47,753 nucleotides of DNA, from contig FR888205.1 in the NCBI GenBank assembly GCA_000431775.1, positions 1 through 47,753 on the forward strand, given 5' to 3'. A model generated the notes under the pieces. That model was not told the DNA's origin and did no database searches. It saw only the letters and a program-made list of their open reading frames with translations. Made by a program: the position numbers and the translations under genes. The stretch comes from Clostridium sp. CAG:413 (GTDB taxonomy: Bacteria; Bacillota; Clostridia; Oscillospirales; Acutalibacteraceae). Positions 1 through 8,652 of the stretch are shown one piece after another (the stretch's first letter is position 1; every line of letters starts with the position of its first letter).

Positions 1-1
1 C

Positions 2-214
2 GGCGGCGGAGCAGGCATCACCATCACTCCTATCGCATTCATCGTTGTCAACAACGGCGAGGTCAGCATCAAACATATCTCGACCGAGGAAGGCTCTATC
101 GAGAGAACCATCGGCATGATTCCCGATGTTGTCAACAGTGTCACAGATGTTGTCAACAAGTTTGTTGACGGCAAGGGCAAGAAGACCGAGGAGAACCTCG
201 AAGGATTATATTGA
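2..214 (+). CDS. gerW: Spore protein GerW/YtfJ family, C-terminal fragment
   Basis: The frame is open from the window edge and ends in TGA at 212-214, so only the last ~70 residues are present. They start with a glycine-rich GGGAG stretch followed by ITITPIAF, the hallmark C-terminal half of the GerW/YtfJ sporulation family, and end in a charged tail. GerW is needed for proper germination in Bacillus and is expressed during sporulation (family knowledge). The next genes are a D,D-carboxypeptidase and rluB, the usual neighbours of ytfJ in Clostridia, which supports the call. The 5' end lies outside the window, so start, promoter and full length cannot be judged. Confidence 0.8.
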   Translation, partial: GGGAGITITPIAFIVVNNGEVSIKHISTEEGSIERTIGMIPDVVNSVTDVVNKFVDGKGKKTEENLEGLY

Positions 215-260
215 TTTTTTTCCTGCACACCGCATATTCATTATCAGTAACGGATGATGA

Positions 261-1442
261 ATGGCGGTGTGTTTGGTGAATTTAAGACCGGTTGCTTTTG
301 TGACTGCTGTTTTTATGGTGGCCTGTTTTGTATTGTCCGGGCTGACTGTATTTGCTCAGCCGGATGTTTCGGCTTCGTGCGCGGCTCTTATGGTCGCCGA
401 GACGGGCGAGCTTATCTACGGCAAGAATGAGCATGACAGGCGCTCCATGGCGAGCACAACGAAGATAATGACTTCACTTCTCGCAATAGAAGCGCTGACC
501 CCGCAGAGGAAGATAACTGTCAGCGCTGATATGCTAAACGTCGAGGGCACTTCGATGGGACTTCTTTCGGGAGACACAGTTACCCTTGAGGGGCTTGTCT
601 ACGGAATGCTCCTGCAATCCGGCAACGATGCCGCGAATGTTACTGCAATAACGCTCGGTGGCAATGTTGAAAGTTTTGTCTCGATGATGAACAAGCGCGC
701 CGCGGAAATCGGCATGAATGATACGCATTTTGAGACTCCATCCGGGCTTGATTCAAAGGAACACTATTCGACGGCATATGATATGGCTCTGCTCGGATGC
801 ACCGCTATCAAAAATCCGGAATTTGCCGCTGTTTGTTCGCAAAAAAGTGCCGTCGTGTGCTACGGCAATCCGCCGTATCGTCGCACGCTCACTAACCACA
901 ACCGTCTATTACGTATATACGATGACGCAGTCGGAATAAAAACCGGTTTTACAAAAAAGAGCGGACGGTGTCTTGTTTCTGCGGCGCGGCGTGACGGCGT
1001 TACGCTTGTTGCCGTGACACTCAATGCGCCCGACGACTGGAACGACCATTCAAAAATGCTTGAATACGGCTTTTCGGTTGTTGAACGGCATGAAGCGGAT
1101 ACGGATATGTCCGCAGTTTTATTAAAAATCGCGGGCGGGGAAAGCGAAAGCGTGCCGCTGAAGCTATCAAGACCGCTCCAGTATATCTCGCGAAAAGGCA
1201 AAACTGCGCGGACAGAGCAGAAAATAAGCCTGAAAAAATTTGAATATGCACCGATAGAAGAAAATACGGTAGTTGGCTCGGTCGAACTTATAATAGACGG
1301 CAATGTAGTTGACCGGGCGGAGATTCTGACGGCTGGTGCGGTTCAGGTGCAAAAGATTGTTCCGAAAGAGCCTCAAAAAGAAAAAAGCCGAATAAAAAAG
1401 TTTATTGAAAAAATAAAGAACATTCTCAGAAATTGGATGTGA
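261..1442 (+). CDS. dacF: D-alanyl-D-alanine carboxypeptidase (PBP5/DacF type)
   Basis: A 393-residue serine-type D,D-carboxypeptidase (peptidase S11), which removes the terminal D-Ala from peptidoglycan stem peptides outside the membrane. A hydrophobic signal segment covers residues ~10-32. The three penicillin-binding motifs are in order: STTK (Ser65, Lys68), SGN (120-122) and KTG (227-229). The end is Lys-rich and amphipathic (roughly 375-393), as in the membrane-anchoring tail of PBP5. The ATG at 261 follows a weak GGATGATGA; in-frame GTG codons shortly downstream are possible alternatives. The stop overlaps the start of rluB by 10 bases, so the two are probably co-transcribed. DacF in Bacillus is a forespore enzyme and adjacency to gerW fits that, but a vegetative role is also possible. 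Confidence 0.9.
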   Translation: MAVCLVNLRPVAFVTAVFMVACFVLSGLTVFAQPDVSASCAALMVAETGELIYGKNEHDRRSMASTTKIMTSLLAIEALTPQRKITVSADMLNVEGTSMGLLSGDTVTLEGLVYGMLLQSGNDAANVTAITLGGNVESFVSMMNKRAAEIGMNDTHFETPSGLDSKEHYSTAYDMALLGCTAIKNPEFAAVCSQKSAVVCYGNPPYRRTLTNHNRLLRIYDDAVGIKTGFTKKSGRCLVSAARRDGVTLVAVTLNAPDDWNDHSKMLEYGFSVVERHEADTDMSAVLLKIAGGESESVPLKLSRPLQYISRKGKTARTEQKISLKKFEYAPIEENTVVGSVELIIDGNVVDRAEILTAGAVQVQKIVPKEPQKEKSRIKKFIEKIKNILRNWM

Positions 1443-2203
1443 ATCATTTGTCAGATGACAGAATAAGACTTCAGAAATATATGTCCGAATGCGGCGTTGC
1501 GTCGCGAAGAAAATCGGAGGAGCTTATCGAAAAAGGCGCTGTTAAAGTCAACGGCGTTGTTGCAAAGATAGGTGACTCTGTAGATCCGAAGCGCGATATA
1601 ATAACGCTCAACGGCAAAAAAATAGAAAATAAAACGGTTGCAAAATATATTATGCTTCACAAGCCTCGCGGCTTTGTCACAACTATGAGCGATGAGCTCG
1701 GGCGCAGATGTGTGGCGTCGCTTGTCGAAGATGTAGGCGAGAGAGTTTATCCGATAGGCAGGCTCGACAGGAACTCCGAGGGCTTGCTTTTGCTGACTAA
1801 TGACGGAGAATTTGCAAACGCCGTAATGCACCCGTCAAAGCACGTCGCGAAAGTCTACAGAGTTACCATAAGACCGGACATATCCGACGAGCAGATAGCT
1901 GCTATGAGCGACGGAATGATGATCGACGGCAGAATGACCGCTCCGGCGCAGGTGACGGTGCTCGAAAAGCGCGACGACAGAGCGGTTATAGAAATAGTGC
2001 TTTTCGAGGGCAGAAACAGGCAGATAAGAAGAATGTGCGAGGAGCTCGGAATCGAGGTCGCACGCCTCAAGAGAACCGCGATAGCCGGTGTCAAGCTCGG
2101 CATGCTTCCCCAGGGCAAGTGGCGCGAGCTGACCCCGCAGGAGGTTTCGCATATACTTTCGGCTGCCGGCGCAAAGTCGAACAAAAAGGAGAAAAGAAGA
2201 TAA
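1433..2203 (+). CDS. rluB: Ribosomal large subunit pseudouridine synthase B
   Basis: A 256-residue RsuA/RluB-family pseudouridine synthase that isomerises a uridine in 23S rRNA. An N-terminal S4 RNA-binding domain lies at about residues 11-58. The catalytic motif GRLDRNSEGLLLLTNDG starts at residue 109, with Asp112 the expected nucleophile. The conserved RNRQIRRMCE segment lies near residue 195. The chosen ATG overlaps the end of the carboxypeptidase gene. The family is split into RsuA, RluB, RluE and RluF by sequence; RluB is the usual member in this genomic context, but the exact target uridine is inferred. Length is typical. Confidence 0.9.
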   Translation: MDVNHLSDDRIRLQKYMSECGVASRRKSEELIEKGAVKVNGVVAKIGDSVDPKRDIITLNGKKIENKTVAKYIMLHKPRGFVTTMSDELGRRCVASLVEDVGERVYPIGRLDRNSEGLLLLTNDGEFANAVMHPSKHVAKVYRVTIRPDISDEQIAAMSDGMMIDGRMTAPAQVTVLEKRDDRAVIEIVLFEGRNRQIRRMCEELGIEVARLKRTAIAGVKLGMLPQGKWRELTPQEVSHILSAAGAKSNKKEKRR

Positions 2204-2204
2204 A

Positions 2205-2543
2205 ATGCTTGAATTCAAGCCGTTTGATATAGATGACAAAACTCACGGATACCGCGCAGAGGAAAACGGGGAGAATATCGGCGAATGCATATTCTCGCTC
2301 GGCGGAACCTATGCTGAAATCCTGAGCGTGAAAACCCGTGACGGGGACAGGCTCGTTGCAGAGGGGCTTGTACGCAGCGCGCTGAATTTTGCCGCAAATC
2401 GCAATGCTTATATGGCGCGAGCGAATGTCGGCAGAGTTGAAAAAGAACCGTTTATAACTCTCGGTTTTGAAGAGAAAAACGGCTTTTATGAGTCCGATAT
2501 ACCGTCAGCTCTTACGGGAAGCTGCGGTCACTGCGCTAAATAA
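2205..2543 (+). CDS. Small GNAT-like hypothetical protein, intact copy
   Basis: A 112-residue protein starting 1 base after the rluB stop, with AAAGGAG inside the end of rluB as a likely ribosome site. The C-terminal half (VAEGLVRSALNFAANR, then EPFITLGFEEKNG) resembles the last strand-helix-strand of a GNAT acetyltransferase, in which an LGF segment is typical. No full acetyl-CoA P-loop can be pointed to, so catalytic activity is uncertain. It ends GSCGHCAK, with two cysteines near the terminus. A second, 5'-truncated copy of this gene lies at 8434-8649 in front of the second yicC, which shows that this gene is normally linked to the yicC cluster. Function unknown. Confidence 0.65.
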   Translation: MLEFKPFDIDDKTHGYRAEENGENIGECIFSLGGTYAEILSVKTRDGDRLVAEGLVRSALNFAANRNAYMARANVGRVEKEPFITLGFEEKNGFYESDIPSALTGSCGHCAK

Positions 2544-2565
2544 CCCTTTTTATGCGCCTCACATA

Positions 2566-2595
2566 TTGACAAATGTATGCTTAAACTGATAAAAT
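2566..2595 (+). promoter_or_regulatory. Sigma-A-type promoter before yicC copy A
   Basis: TTGACA (2566-2571), an 18-base spacer and TAAAAT (2590-2595), placed 39 bases before the yicC start. Copy B of yicC has no such promoter because there the small upstream gene ends only 3 bases before yicC. Confidence 0.6.
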
Positions 2596-2633
2596 AAAAT
2601 GATTTAAAAGACCGACGAAAAGGAGTCCTTCCG

Positions 2634-3515
2634 ATGATAAAAAGCATGACCGGATACGGACGGGCAACAGGCTCGTTCGACGGAATGGATATAACTCTTG
2701 AGCTCAAGAGCGTAAATCACAGATACTTTGAATTTTCATCGCGTGTACCCAGAAATTTCGGCTTCCTTGATGAAAAGCTCAAGAGCTTTTTCCAGGGAAA
2801 AATATCAAGAGGCAAGGTCGAGTGCTATGTTCAGATAGATACGGCGGGCGAAGAATCGGCTGTCGTCAAGCTCAACAATGCGCTCGCAAAAGGCTATCTT
2901 GCGGCTTACAAAGAACTTTCCGAGACCTGCGGGATTGAGAATGATATAAAAGTATCAGACCTTGCAAGAGTGAATGATATCTTCACTGTCTCGAAAGAGC
3001 CCGAAGATGAAGAAAAGATTTGTGCCGATGTTCTCAGCGTTGCGGCAGAAGCACTCGAAAGATTTATCGCTATGCGCGCAGTCGAGGGCGGAAAGCTCAA
3101 GGATGATGTTACTTCGCGCCTTGATTTCATAATCGACAAGGTCGCGTTTATCGAAGAGCGTTCTCCGCAGACCGTAAAAGAATATAACGAAAAGCTCCTC
3201 ACGAGAATGCGCGAGGTTCTCGGCGATGTCCATGTGGACGAGCAGCGCCTGCTGACCGAGGCAGCGATATATGCCGACAAGGTTGCTGTGGCGGAGGAGA
3301 CGGTTCGCCTGCGCAGTCATATTGATCAGTTTAAAAAGCTCTTTGAAGAGGATGGCGGCGCCATCGGCAGAAAGATGGATTTCCTCGTTCAGGAGATAAA
3401 CAGAGAGATAAACACTATCGGTTCAAAGGCTCAGGATATCGAGATAGCGCGCTGCGTTGTCGATGTCAAGGCCGAGATTGAGAAGATCAGAGAACAGATA
3501 CAGAATATCGAATAA
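2634..3515 (+). CDS. yicC: YicC-family endoribonuclease, copy A
   Basis: A 293-residue YicC/YloC family protein, with the YicC N-terminal region from residue 1 ([10 protein letters not shown], conserved in the family) and a DUF1732 C-terminal region over about the last 85 residues. YicC proteins are reported RNA-cleaving enzymes. The start has a clear AAAAGGAG ribosome site. The gene is followed 19 bases later by remA, then gmk, rpoZ and priA, a conserved Firmicute order. The second copy at 8653 is nearly the same length (292 residues) and aligns end to end, both finishing [13 protein letters not shown]. The family assignment is firm; the in vivo RNA target here is unknown. Confidence 0.93.
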   Translation: MIKSMTGYGRATGSFDGMDITLELKSVNHRYFEFSSRVPRNFGFLDEKLKSFFQGKISRGKVECYVQIDTAGEESAVVKLNNALAKGYLAAYKELSETCGIENDIKVSDLARVNDIFTVSKEPEDEEKICADVLSVAAEALERFIAMRAVEGGKLKDDVTSRLDFIIDKVAFIEERSPQTVKEYNEKLLTRMREVLGDVHVDEQRLLTEAAIYADKVAVAEETVRLRSHIDQFKKLFEEDGGAIGRKMDFLVQEINREINTIGSKAQDIEIARCVVDVKAEIEKIREQIQNIE

Positions 3516-3534
3516 CTGCGGAGGTATTATCATA

Positions 3535-3810
3535 ATGAAGCTGATAAACATTGGCTTTGGCAATATGGTCAACGCTAATCGTCTTGTGGCTATAGTCAGC
3601 CCCGAATCAGCCCCGATAAAGAGGATAATTCAGGACTGCAAGGAGAGGGGAACACTTATCGATGCGACCCACGGCAGACGCACACGCGCTGTCATAATAA
3701 CCGACAGCGACCATGTTATTCTTACTTATCTGCAGAGCGAGACAGTAGCAAACCGCCTCAACAATGACGGCGATGAGCTTGATATTGAGGAGGAAGAAAG
3801 CGATGAATAA
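3535..3810 (+). CDS. remA: RemA-family DNA-binding regulator, copy A
   Basis: A 91-residue RemA (DUF370) protein starting [14 protein letters not shown], preceded by GGAGG (3520s) at good spacing. In Bacillus, RemA is an oligomeric DNA-binding activator of biofilm matrix and osmoprotection genes; in Clostridia it is mostly known by position between yicC and gmk. A longer in-frame reading exists but overlaps the end of yicC without its own ribosome site, so 3535 is preferred. The acidic tail (EEEESDE) differs between the two copies. The stop overlaps gmk by 8 bases. What it regulates in this organism is unknown. Confidence 0.92.
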   Translation: MKLINIGFGNMVNANRLVAIVSPESAPIKRIIQDCKERGTLIDATHGRRTRAVIITDSDHVILTYLQSETVANRLNNDGDELDIEEEESDE

Positions 3811-4420
3811 TAACAACAACGGTCTTCTGGTCATTCTTTCCGGCCCGTCGGGTTCCGGCAAGGATACCATTCTGACCGAGCTTACCAAGCGCGACATGAA
3901 TATCAAAGTGTCCACTTCCATGACGACGCGCAAAAAACGCGAGTGGGAGGTTGACGGAATACATTATTATTTCGTTGACAAGGATTATTTCATGCGCAAG
4001 ATAGATGAGGGACAGGTTCTTGAATATGCGCAGTACGGCATAAATTATTACGGAACTCCCAAAGCTCCCGTTGACGAACTTCTTGCCCAGGGCAGAACCG
4101 TGTTCCTCAAAATCGAGGTTCAGGGTGCGGAGAAAATCCGTAAGCTCTATCCCGAAGCCGTCAGCATCTTCCTTATGCCTCCGTCAATGGCAGCGCTCGA
4201 AGAGAGACTTCGCTGCCGCGAGAGTGAGGACGAGGAGGATATCCAGCGCCGCCTTACCATCGCAGTTGACGAGATAAAGCGCGCCGTTGAATATGACTAC
4301 ATAGTCATCAACGACATAGTTTCATATGCCGTGAGTGATATATGCACTATTCTTGATGCGGAAAAGCAGAAAACTTTCCGCTGCAAAAACATTATAAGTG
4401 AGGTAATCAACAATGTTTAA
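3803..4420 (+). CDS. gmk: Guanylate kinase, copy A
   Basis: A 205-residue guanylate kinase (GMP + ATP to GDP + ADP), cytosolic. The P-loop GPSGSGKDT is at residues 14-22, and the GMP-binding region follows with TTR and YYFV segments. The start overlaps the end of remA (ATG at 3803, remA stop at 3808-3810) and is fronted by GAGGAGGAAG, supporting translational coupling. The Asn-rich beginning (MNNNNNG) is unusual but looks like a simple linker. It overlaps rpoZ by 8 bases at its end. The second copy is at 9811. Confidence 0.94.
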   Translation: MNNNNNGLLVILSGPSGSGKDTILTELTKRDMNIKVSTSMTTRKKREWEVDGIHYYFVDKDYFMRKIDEGQVLEYAQYGINYYGTPKAPVDELLAQGRTVFLKIEVQGAEKIRKLYPEAVSIFLMPPSMAALEERLRCRESEDEEDIQRRLTIAVDEIKRAVEYDYIVINDIVSYAVSDICTILDAEKQKTFRCKNIISEVINNV

Positions 4421-4622
4421 TCCTGATCTCAGAGGCGTTCTTAAAAACCACCTGAGCCGTTATTCTCTTGTTACGGCAACCGCAAAGAGAGCACGCGCTA
4501 TCTCCGAAGATGCCGAGGAGAAGCAGATAATCCTTACCGAGAAGCCCGTTTCCATGGCTATCGATGAGATCCTCAGCGGCAAATATATCATTATTGAGCC
4601 GGAAGAGATTCGCAACATCTGA
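4413..4622 (+). CDS. rpoZ: RNA polymerase omega subunit, copy A
   Basis: A 69-residue omega subunit, which helps assemble RNA polymerase by binding beta prime. It is recognised by its size, its position directly after gmk, and the omega-like SRYSLVTATAKRAR segment. It overlaps gmk by 8 bases. A hand alignment with the copy at 10415 gives 18 substitutions in 69 positions with no gaps. The short gap to priA (25 bases) suggests one operon. Confidence 0.9.
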   Translation: MFNPDLRGVLKNHLSRYSLVTATAKRARAISEDAEEKQIILTEKPVSMAIDEILSGKYIIIEPEEIRNI

Positions 4623-4647
4623 CGCTTTTTCACGGAGTGTGACTCAA

Positions 4648-7092
4648 ATGTACGCACAGGTCGCCGTCGAGAACGTCAACTGTACGTTCGATAAGGACTA
4701 TGATTACAGCATACCGCAGCAGCTTGAGGGCAAAGCTCTCGTCGGCTGCCGCGTTGCCGTACCGTTCGGCGTCGGCAACAGAAAGCGCATAGGAATTATC
4801 ACGCGGCTGACCGATTCGACTCAAGGAAAAAGAATAAAGTCTATCTCAGCGGTGCTCGATGAAGCGCCGCTTCTTAGTAATGAGATGATGTCGCTTGCCA
4901 GGTGGATATCCGAACAGACTTTTTGTACATACTATGAAGCGGTCAAAGCTATGCTGCCTGCCGGGATAAATCATAAAATAATACGCTCATTCTGCGCCGT
5001 TCCGGGTGTTGATGAGAGTATTGTCGCTTCGCTCGATTCCGATGAGAAACAGGTCTATGACTATCTGCTCTCGCGTTCGGGCTATGTCAAGCCCGAGAAT
5101 TTTTTGAAAACTCTCGGCTTTGATGTTTCGTCGGATATACCGGAACGCCTTCTTAAAGCCGGACTTCTCGCCGCAAATGACGATGCGGTGCGCAACATCG
5201 GGGATAATAACATCCGCATGGTGCGCCTATGCGAGGGCTCGGACGATGTATCAATGACAAAGAAGCAGAGCGAAGTTGTCAATGTTCTGAAGGATGTCGG
5301 CTCTGTGAGTGTTAAAGAGCTGTGCTATTTCACGGGCTATACGCCGTCAGTCATATCCGCGCTCGAAAAGAAAGGCGTTGTCGAATGCTTTGAGCGCGAA
5401 GAGCTTCGTAGCTTCGTGAGCAGATATGCCGTGCAAAGCGCATATGACAGCGGCGAGATTCATCTCACCGACGAACAGCAGAAAGCCTATGACGGTCTGC
5501 TCGAAGATTACAAAAGCGGTACTGGTAAGACAGCGCTTCTTTACGGCGTTACCGGAAGCGGCAAAACGTCAGTTTATTTGAAGCTTATAGATGCGGTTCT
5601 TGCAGATAATAAAACGGTTATAGTTATGGTGCCGGAAATATCGCTGACCCCGCAGACGCTTTCGGTGTTTCATTCGAGATACAATGACGGCGTTGCGGTT
5701 TTTCACAGCGCACTGTCCGCCGGAGAAAGAGCTGATGAGTGGAAGCGCGTCAAGAACGGCGATGCAAAAATAGTTATAGGCACCCGTTCTGCGGTTTTTG
5801 CGCCGCTTGAAAATATCGGACTTATAATAATCGACGAAGAGCAGGAGCATACATATAAATCAGAGCAGACTCCGCGCTACAATGCCAAAAGCGTGGCGAG
5901 ATACCGTGCCGCATGGCATAAAGGCTTGACTCTGCTCGCGTCTGCTACGCCGAGTGTCGAATCTTTCGCCGCGGCGAAGAGCGGCAAGTATTCTTTCTAT
6001 GAGCTGAAGAACAGATACGGCAAAGCGGTTCTTCCACAGGTCGTTACCGTCGATATGCGCAACGAGCAGCAGACGGAAAACCGCGAGCTGAGCCGCGAGC
6101 TTATAGAGGAGCTGAACAAAAATCGTGCGGACGGCAAGCAGTCAATAGTGCTGATAAACCGCCGCGGATATAATACATTTGTCTCGTGCACTGCGTGCGG
6201 CGAGGTTGTGACCTGTCCGAATTGCAGTATTTCCATGACCTATCATGCGGCAAACGGCAGATTGATGTGCCATTACTGCGGATATTCCATGCGCTTTACG
6301 CAGGAGTGTCCGTCCTGCCACAAGCCCGCGCTGAGATATGCCGGATTCGGGACTCAGAGAATAGAAGACGAGCTTGAAAAGGCCGTGCCAGGAGCGCGTA
6401 TCATGCGTATGGATACCGATACCGCTTCGTCGAGATTTGCTCATGAGGAGTGCCTAAACGCCTTTGCGAAAGGCGATTATGATATACTCGTCGGCACCCA
6501 AATGGTCGCAAAGGGCTTGAACTTTGAAAATGTTACGCTTGCGGCTGTCGTTTCGGTCGATCAACAGCTTTATAACGACGATTTCAGAAGTCTCGAACGC
6601 ACTTTTTCGCTGCTCACTCAGGTCGTAGGCCGCTCTGGACGCGGAGAGCACCCCGGAAAAGCTATTATTCAGACACTAACGCCTGAGAATGAAATAATAA
6701 GGCTTGCGGCAAAACAGGACTATGATGCGTTCTATGATACGGAAATACGCATGAGACGCTTGATGATATATCCGCCGTTTTGCGATATATGCGTTGTCGG
6801 ATTTTCCGGCGCGGACGAAGTCAAGACCCGCGTTGCTTCCCAGCGCACGCTTGACAAAATAAAAGAACTGACAGCAGGGGAATATAAAAACGAAAAGCTT
6901 ATTGTTCTCGGACCTCTGCCTGCGCGAGTGCCGCGCGTCAATAAAAAATACAGATACAGACTCATAATAAAATGCAGAAACACCAAGGGATTCCGCAGCA
7001 TGATATCGGAGATACTAAAAGATTTTTACGGCGACAGCAAATTTTCAGATGTCTTCGTCTATGCCGACATGAACCCCGAAATAACCGTATGA
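4648..7092 (+). CDS. priA: Primosomal protein N' (replication restart helicase PriA), copy A
   Basis: An 814-residue PriA, the 3'-5' helicase that reloads the replisome at stalled forks. In order it has an N-terminal DNA-binding domain (~1-100), a winged-helix region, a Walker A GVTGSGKTS around residue 300, a Walker B/DEAH-like IIDEEQEHTYK around 395, and two zinc sites made of eight cysteines at ~513-564, followed by GFGTQRIE and the helicase C domain with QVVGRSGRGE. The ATG at 4648 gives the family-typical MYAQVAVE start; an extended frame into rpoZ is not supported. No motif is disrupted, so it should be active. It is paired with a second complete PriA at 10662. Confidence 0.95.
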   Translation: MYAQVAVENVNCTFDKDYDYSIPQQLEGKALVGCRVAVPFGVGNRKRIGIITRLTDSTQGKRIKSISAVLDEAPLLSNEMMSLARWISEQTFCTYYEAVKAMLPAGINHKIIRSFCAVPGVDESIVASLDSDEKQVYDYLLSRSGYVKPENFLKTLGFDVSSDIPERLLKAGLLAANDDAVRNIGDNNIRMVRLCEGSDDVSMTKKQSEVVNVLKDVGSVSVKELCYFTGYTPSVISALEKKGVVECFEREELRSFVSRYAVQSAYDSGEIHLTDEQQKAYDGLLEDYKSGTGKTALLYGVTGSGKTSVYLKLIDAVLADNKTVIVMVPEISLTPQTLSVFHSRYNDGVAVFHSALSAGERADEWKRVKNGDAKIVIGTRSAVFAPLENIGLIIIDEEQEHTYKSEQTPRYNAKSVARYRAAWHKGLTLLASATPSVESFAAAKSGKYSFYELKNRYGKAVLPQVVTVDMRNEQQTENRELSRELIEELNKNRADGKQSIVLINRRGYNTFVSCTACGEVVTCPNCSISMTYHAANGRLMCHYCGYSMRFTQECPSCHKPALRYAGFGTQRIEDELEKAVPGARIMRMDTDTASSRFAHEECLNAFAKGDYDILVGTQMVAKGLNFENVTLAAVVSVDQQLYNDDFRSLERTFSLLTQVVGRSGRGEHPGKAIIQTLTPENEIIRLAAKQDYDAFYDTEIRMRRLMIYPPFCDICVVGFSGADEVKTRVASQRTLDKIKELTAGEYKNEKLIVLGPLPARVPRVNKKYRYRLIIKCRNTKGFRSMISEILKDFYGDSKFSDVFVYADMNPEITV

Positions 7093-7110
7093 TCGAAGGA
7101 GGACAATAAA

Positions 7111-7575
7111 ATGGCGATGAGAAACATAGTTAAGCTCGGCGATCCGACGCTTAAAAAGCACAGCAGGACGGTCGAAAAGTTTGATGACCGCTTGGCTCAG
7201 CTCATTGACGATATGAAGGAGACAATGTATGCAAACGACGGCTGCGGTCTTGCTGCGGTGCAGGTCGGTATTCTCAAGAGGGTAGTTGTCCTCGACGTCG
7301 GCGACGGCTGCATTGAACTTGTGAATCCCGAGATAATCTTTCGTGACGGCGAACAGCGCGAAGCCGAGGGCTGCCTTTCAATCCCCGGAGAGTACGGCAC
7401 GACCATTCGCCCGGCAGTGGTGAAAGTCAAGGCTCAGGACAGAAACGGCAAGTGGCAGGTTCTAAAGGGCGAGGGACTCAAGGCGAGATGCTTCTGCCAT
7501 GAGATAGATCACCTCGACGGAATCCTGTTCACCCAGAGACTCGCAGACCCGATGGAGCATAAGGAGAATTTATGA
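7111..7575 (+). CDS. def: Peptide deformylase, copy A
   Basis: A 154-residue peptide deformylase, which removes the formyl group from the N-terminal Met of new proteins and uses a metal at the active site. The three motifs are present: GCGLAAVQ (residues 44-51), EGCLS with metal ligand Cys88, and HEIDH with His130, Glu131 and His134. AGGAGG lies upstream of the ATG. It sits 18 bases after priA and its stop overlaps fmt (ATGA), the usual coupling of the two formyl-Met genes. Copy B at 13211 instead has a 107-base promoter-like gap before it. Confidence 0.94.
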   Translation: MAMRNIVKLGDPTLKKHSRTVEKFDDRLAQLIDDMKETMYANDGCGLAAVQVGILKRVVVLDVGDGCIELVNPEIIFRDGEQREAEGCLSIPGEYGTTIRPAVVKVKAQDRNGKWQVLKGEGLKARCFCHEIDHLDGILFTQRLADPMEHKENL

Positions 7576-8552
7576 GAATAGTTTTTATGGGCACTCCGGA
7601 TTTTTCCGTTCCGTGCCTTCAGACACTTATAGACGACGGACACGATGTCTGCGCCGTGTTCACTCAGCCGGACAAGCCAAAAGGACGCCACGGCGTTCTG
7701 ACTCCGCCGCCCGTCAAAGAGCTTGCACTCAAATATGATATCCCCGTATATCAGCCGAAAACACTGAAAACAGACGAAGCAAAAGAGCTTTTTAAGTCGC
7801 TCAATGCAGACCTTGCGATAGTCGTCGCCTACGGAAAGATACTTCCCGGCGAGTTTATCCATGCGCCGAAGTACGGCTGCATCAATATGCACGCTTCTCT
7901 GCTCCCGAAACTGCGCGGCGCGGCACCCATCCAGTGGTCTATAATCACCGGAGAAAAGCGCACCGGAGTCACATCCATGCAGATGGACGAGGGACTTGAT
8001 ACCGGAGATATGCTTATCTCAAAGAGCGTTGAAATAGGCGAAAACGAGACTGCCGAAGAGCTACATGACAGACTGTCATCACTCGGCTCGGAAGTTATGC
8101 GCGAGACTATAGCCGCGCTTCAGGCGGGAAATCTCCATCCTGTGAAGCAGGATAACGAAAAGAGCACATATGCTCCTATACTTACCAAGGAGCTTTCAAA
8201 AATAGATTGGAATGATACCGCACAGCATATACATGATAAGATAAGAGGACTGTATTCATGGCCGGGTGCGTCGGGCGAACTCGACGGCAAGGTCATAAAG
8301 ATACATTCGTCGCGTCTTGCGGGTGCGTGCAGCGGAAAGCCGGGAGAGATAATTGAAAGCGGCAAACGCCTTGTTGTTTCCTGCGGAGACGGCAACGCCG
8401 TTGAGATACTCGTTCTTCAGGACCTTTACCCGTATGGACTGTGGCGACGATATCATCACCGAGGGGCTTGCTCGCTCGGCAATGGGCTGCGCCGCAAACA
8501 GAGGCGGCTATATCGCAAAGATAAGCAGCAGTCTGTCCTCCCCGGCGTTTGA
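7572..8552 (+). CDS. fmt: Methionyl-tRNA formyltransferase, copy A, 3' end broken and fused
   Basis: The first ~283 residues are a normal methionyl-tRNA formyltransferase, which formylates initiator Met-tRNA using 10-formyl-THF. The catalytic Asn105, His107 (CINMHASLLP) and Asp143 (GLDTGDML) are present. After EILVLQ, about base 8421, homology to copy B stops. The remaining 43 residues (DLYPYGLWRRYHH...) are an out-of-frame reading of the second small GNAT-like gene. The last ~25 residues of the C-terminal domain are therefore missing. The catalytic core is intact, but this domain contributes to tRNA binding, so activity may be reduced or lost. The complete copy at 13663 could supply the function. 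Confidence 0.85.
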   Translation: MRIVFMGTPDFSVPCLQTLIDDGHDVCAVFTQPDKPKGRHGVLTPPPVKELALKYDIPVYQPKTLKTDEAKELFKSLNADLAIVVAYGKILPGEFIHAPKYGCINMHASLLPKLRGAAPIQWSIITGEKRTGVTSMQMDEGLDTGDMLISKSVEIGENETAEELHDRLSSLGSEVMRETIAALQAGNLHPVKQDNEKSTYAPILTKELSKIDWNDTAQHIHDKIRGLYSWPGASGELDGKVIKIHSSRLAGACSGKPGEIIESGKRLVVSCGDGNAVEILVLQDLYPYGLWRRYHHRGACSLGNGLRRKQRRLYRKDKQQSVLPGV

Positions 8553-8649
8553 GCGCCTCGGCTTTGCCGGCGGCGATATTCTCAGCGTCGAGATACCGCA
8601 GGCGCTGACCTCCGGCTGCACCTGCCATCAAAAGAAAACGGAGATGTAA
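8434..8649 (+). pseudogene. Small GNAT-like protein, second copy, 5'-truncated
   Basis: From MDCGDDIITEG onward this frame matches the intact protein at 2205: ITEGLARSAMGCAANRGGY against VAEGLVRSALNFAANRNAY, then FERLGF, IPQALTSGC and a terminal cysteine pair. The first ~41 codons of the gene are missing and replaced by the end of fmt copy A, which is read in another frame. The ATG at 8434 could still start a ~71-residue product, but no ribosome site is seen, so it is called a fragment. It ends 3 bases before yicC copy B. Confidence 0.75.
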
Positions 8650-8652
8650 AAA

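Larger units (their letters stand above)
2205..8421 (+). repeat. Copy A of a diverged tandem 7-8 gene block
   Basis: The small GNAT-like gene, yicC, remA, gmk, rpoZ, priA, def and fmt occur here in the same order and orientation as in 8422-14589. Copy A has a complete small gene at its left end but a 3'-truncated fmt at its right end. By eye the segment is lower in GC and richer in AT-ending codons than copy B, and the upstream dacF-rluB genes match copy A. The copies are related but far from identical: RemA differs at 4 of the first 76 residues and RpoZ at 18 of 69. Confidence 0.85.

Noticed and set aside
8353..8649. 98-residue frame starting upstream of the join
   Set aside because: Its first ~27 residues are an out-of-frame reading of fmt copy A; only the part from 8434 matches the GNAT-like protein.
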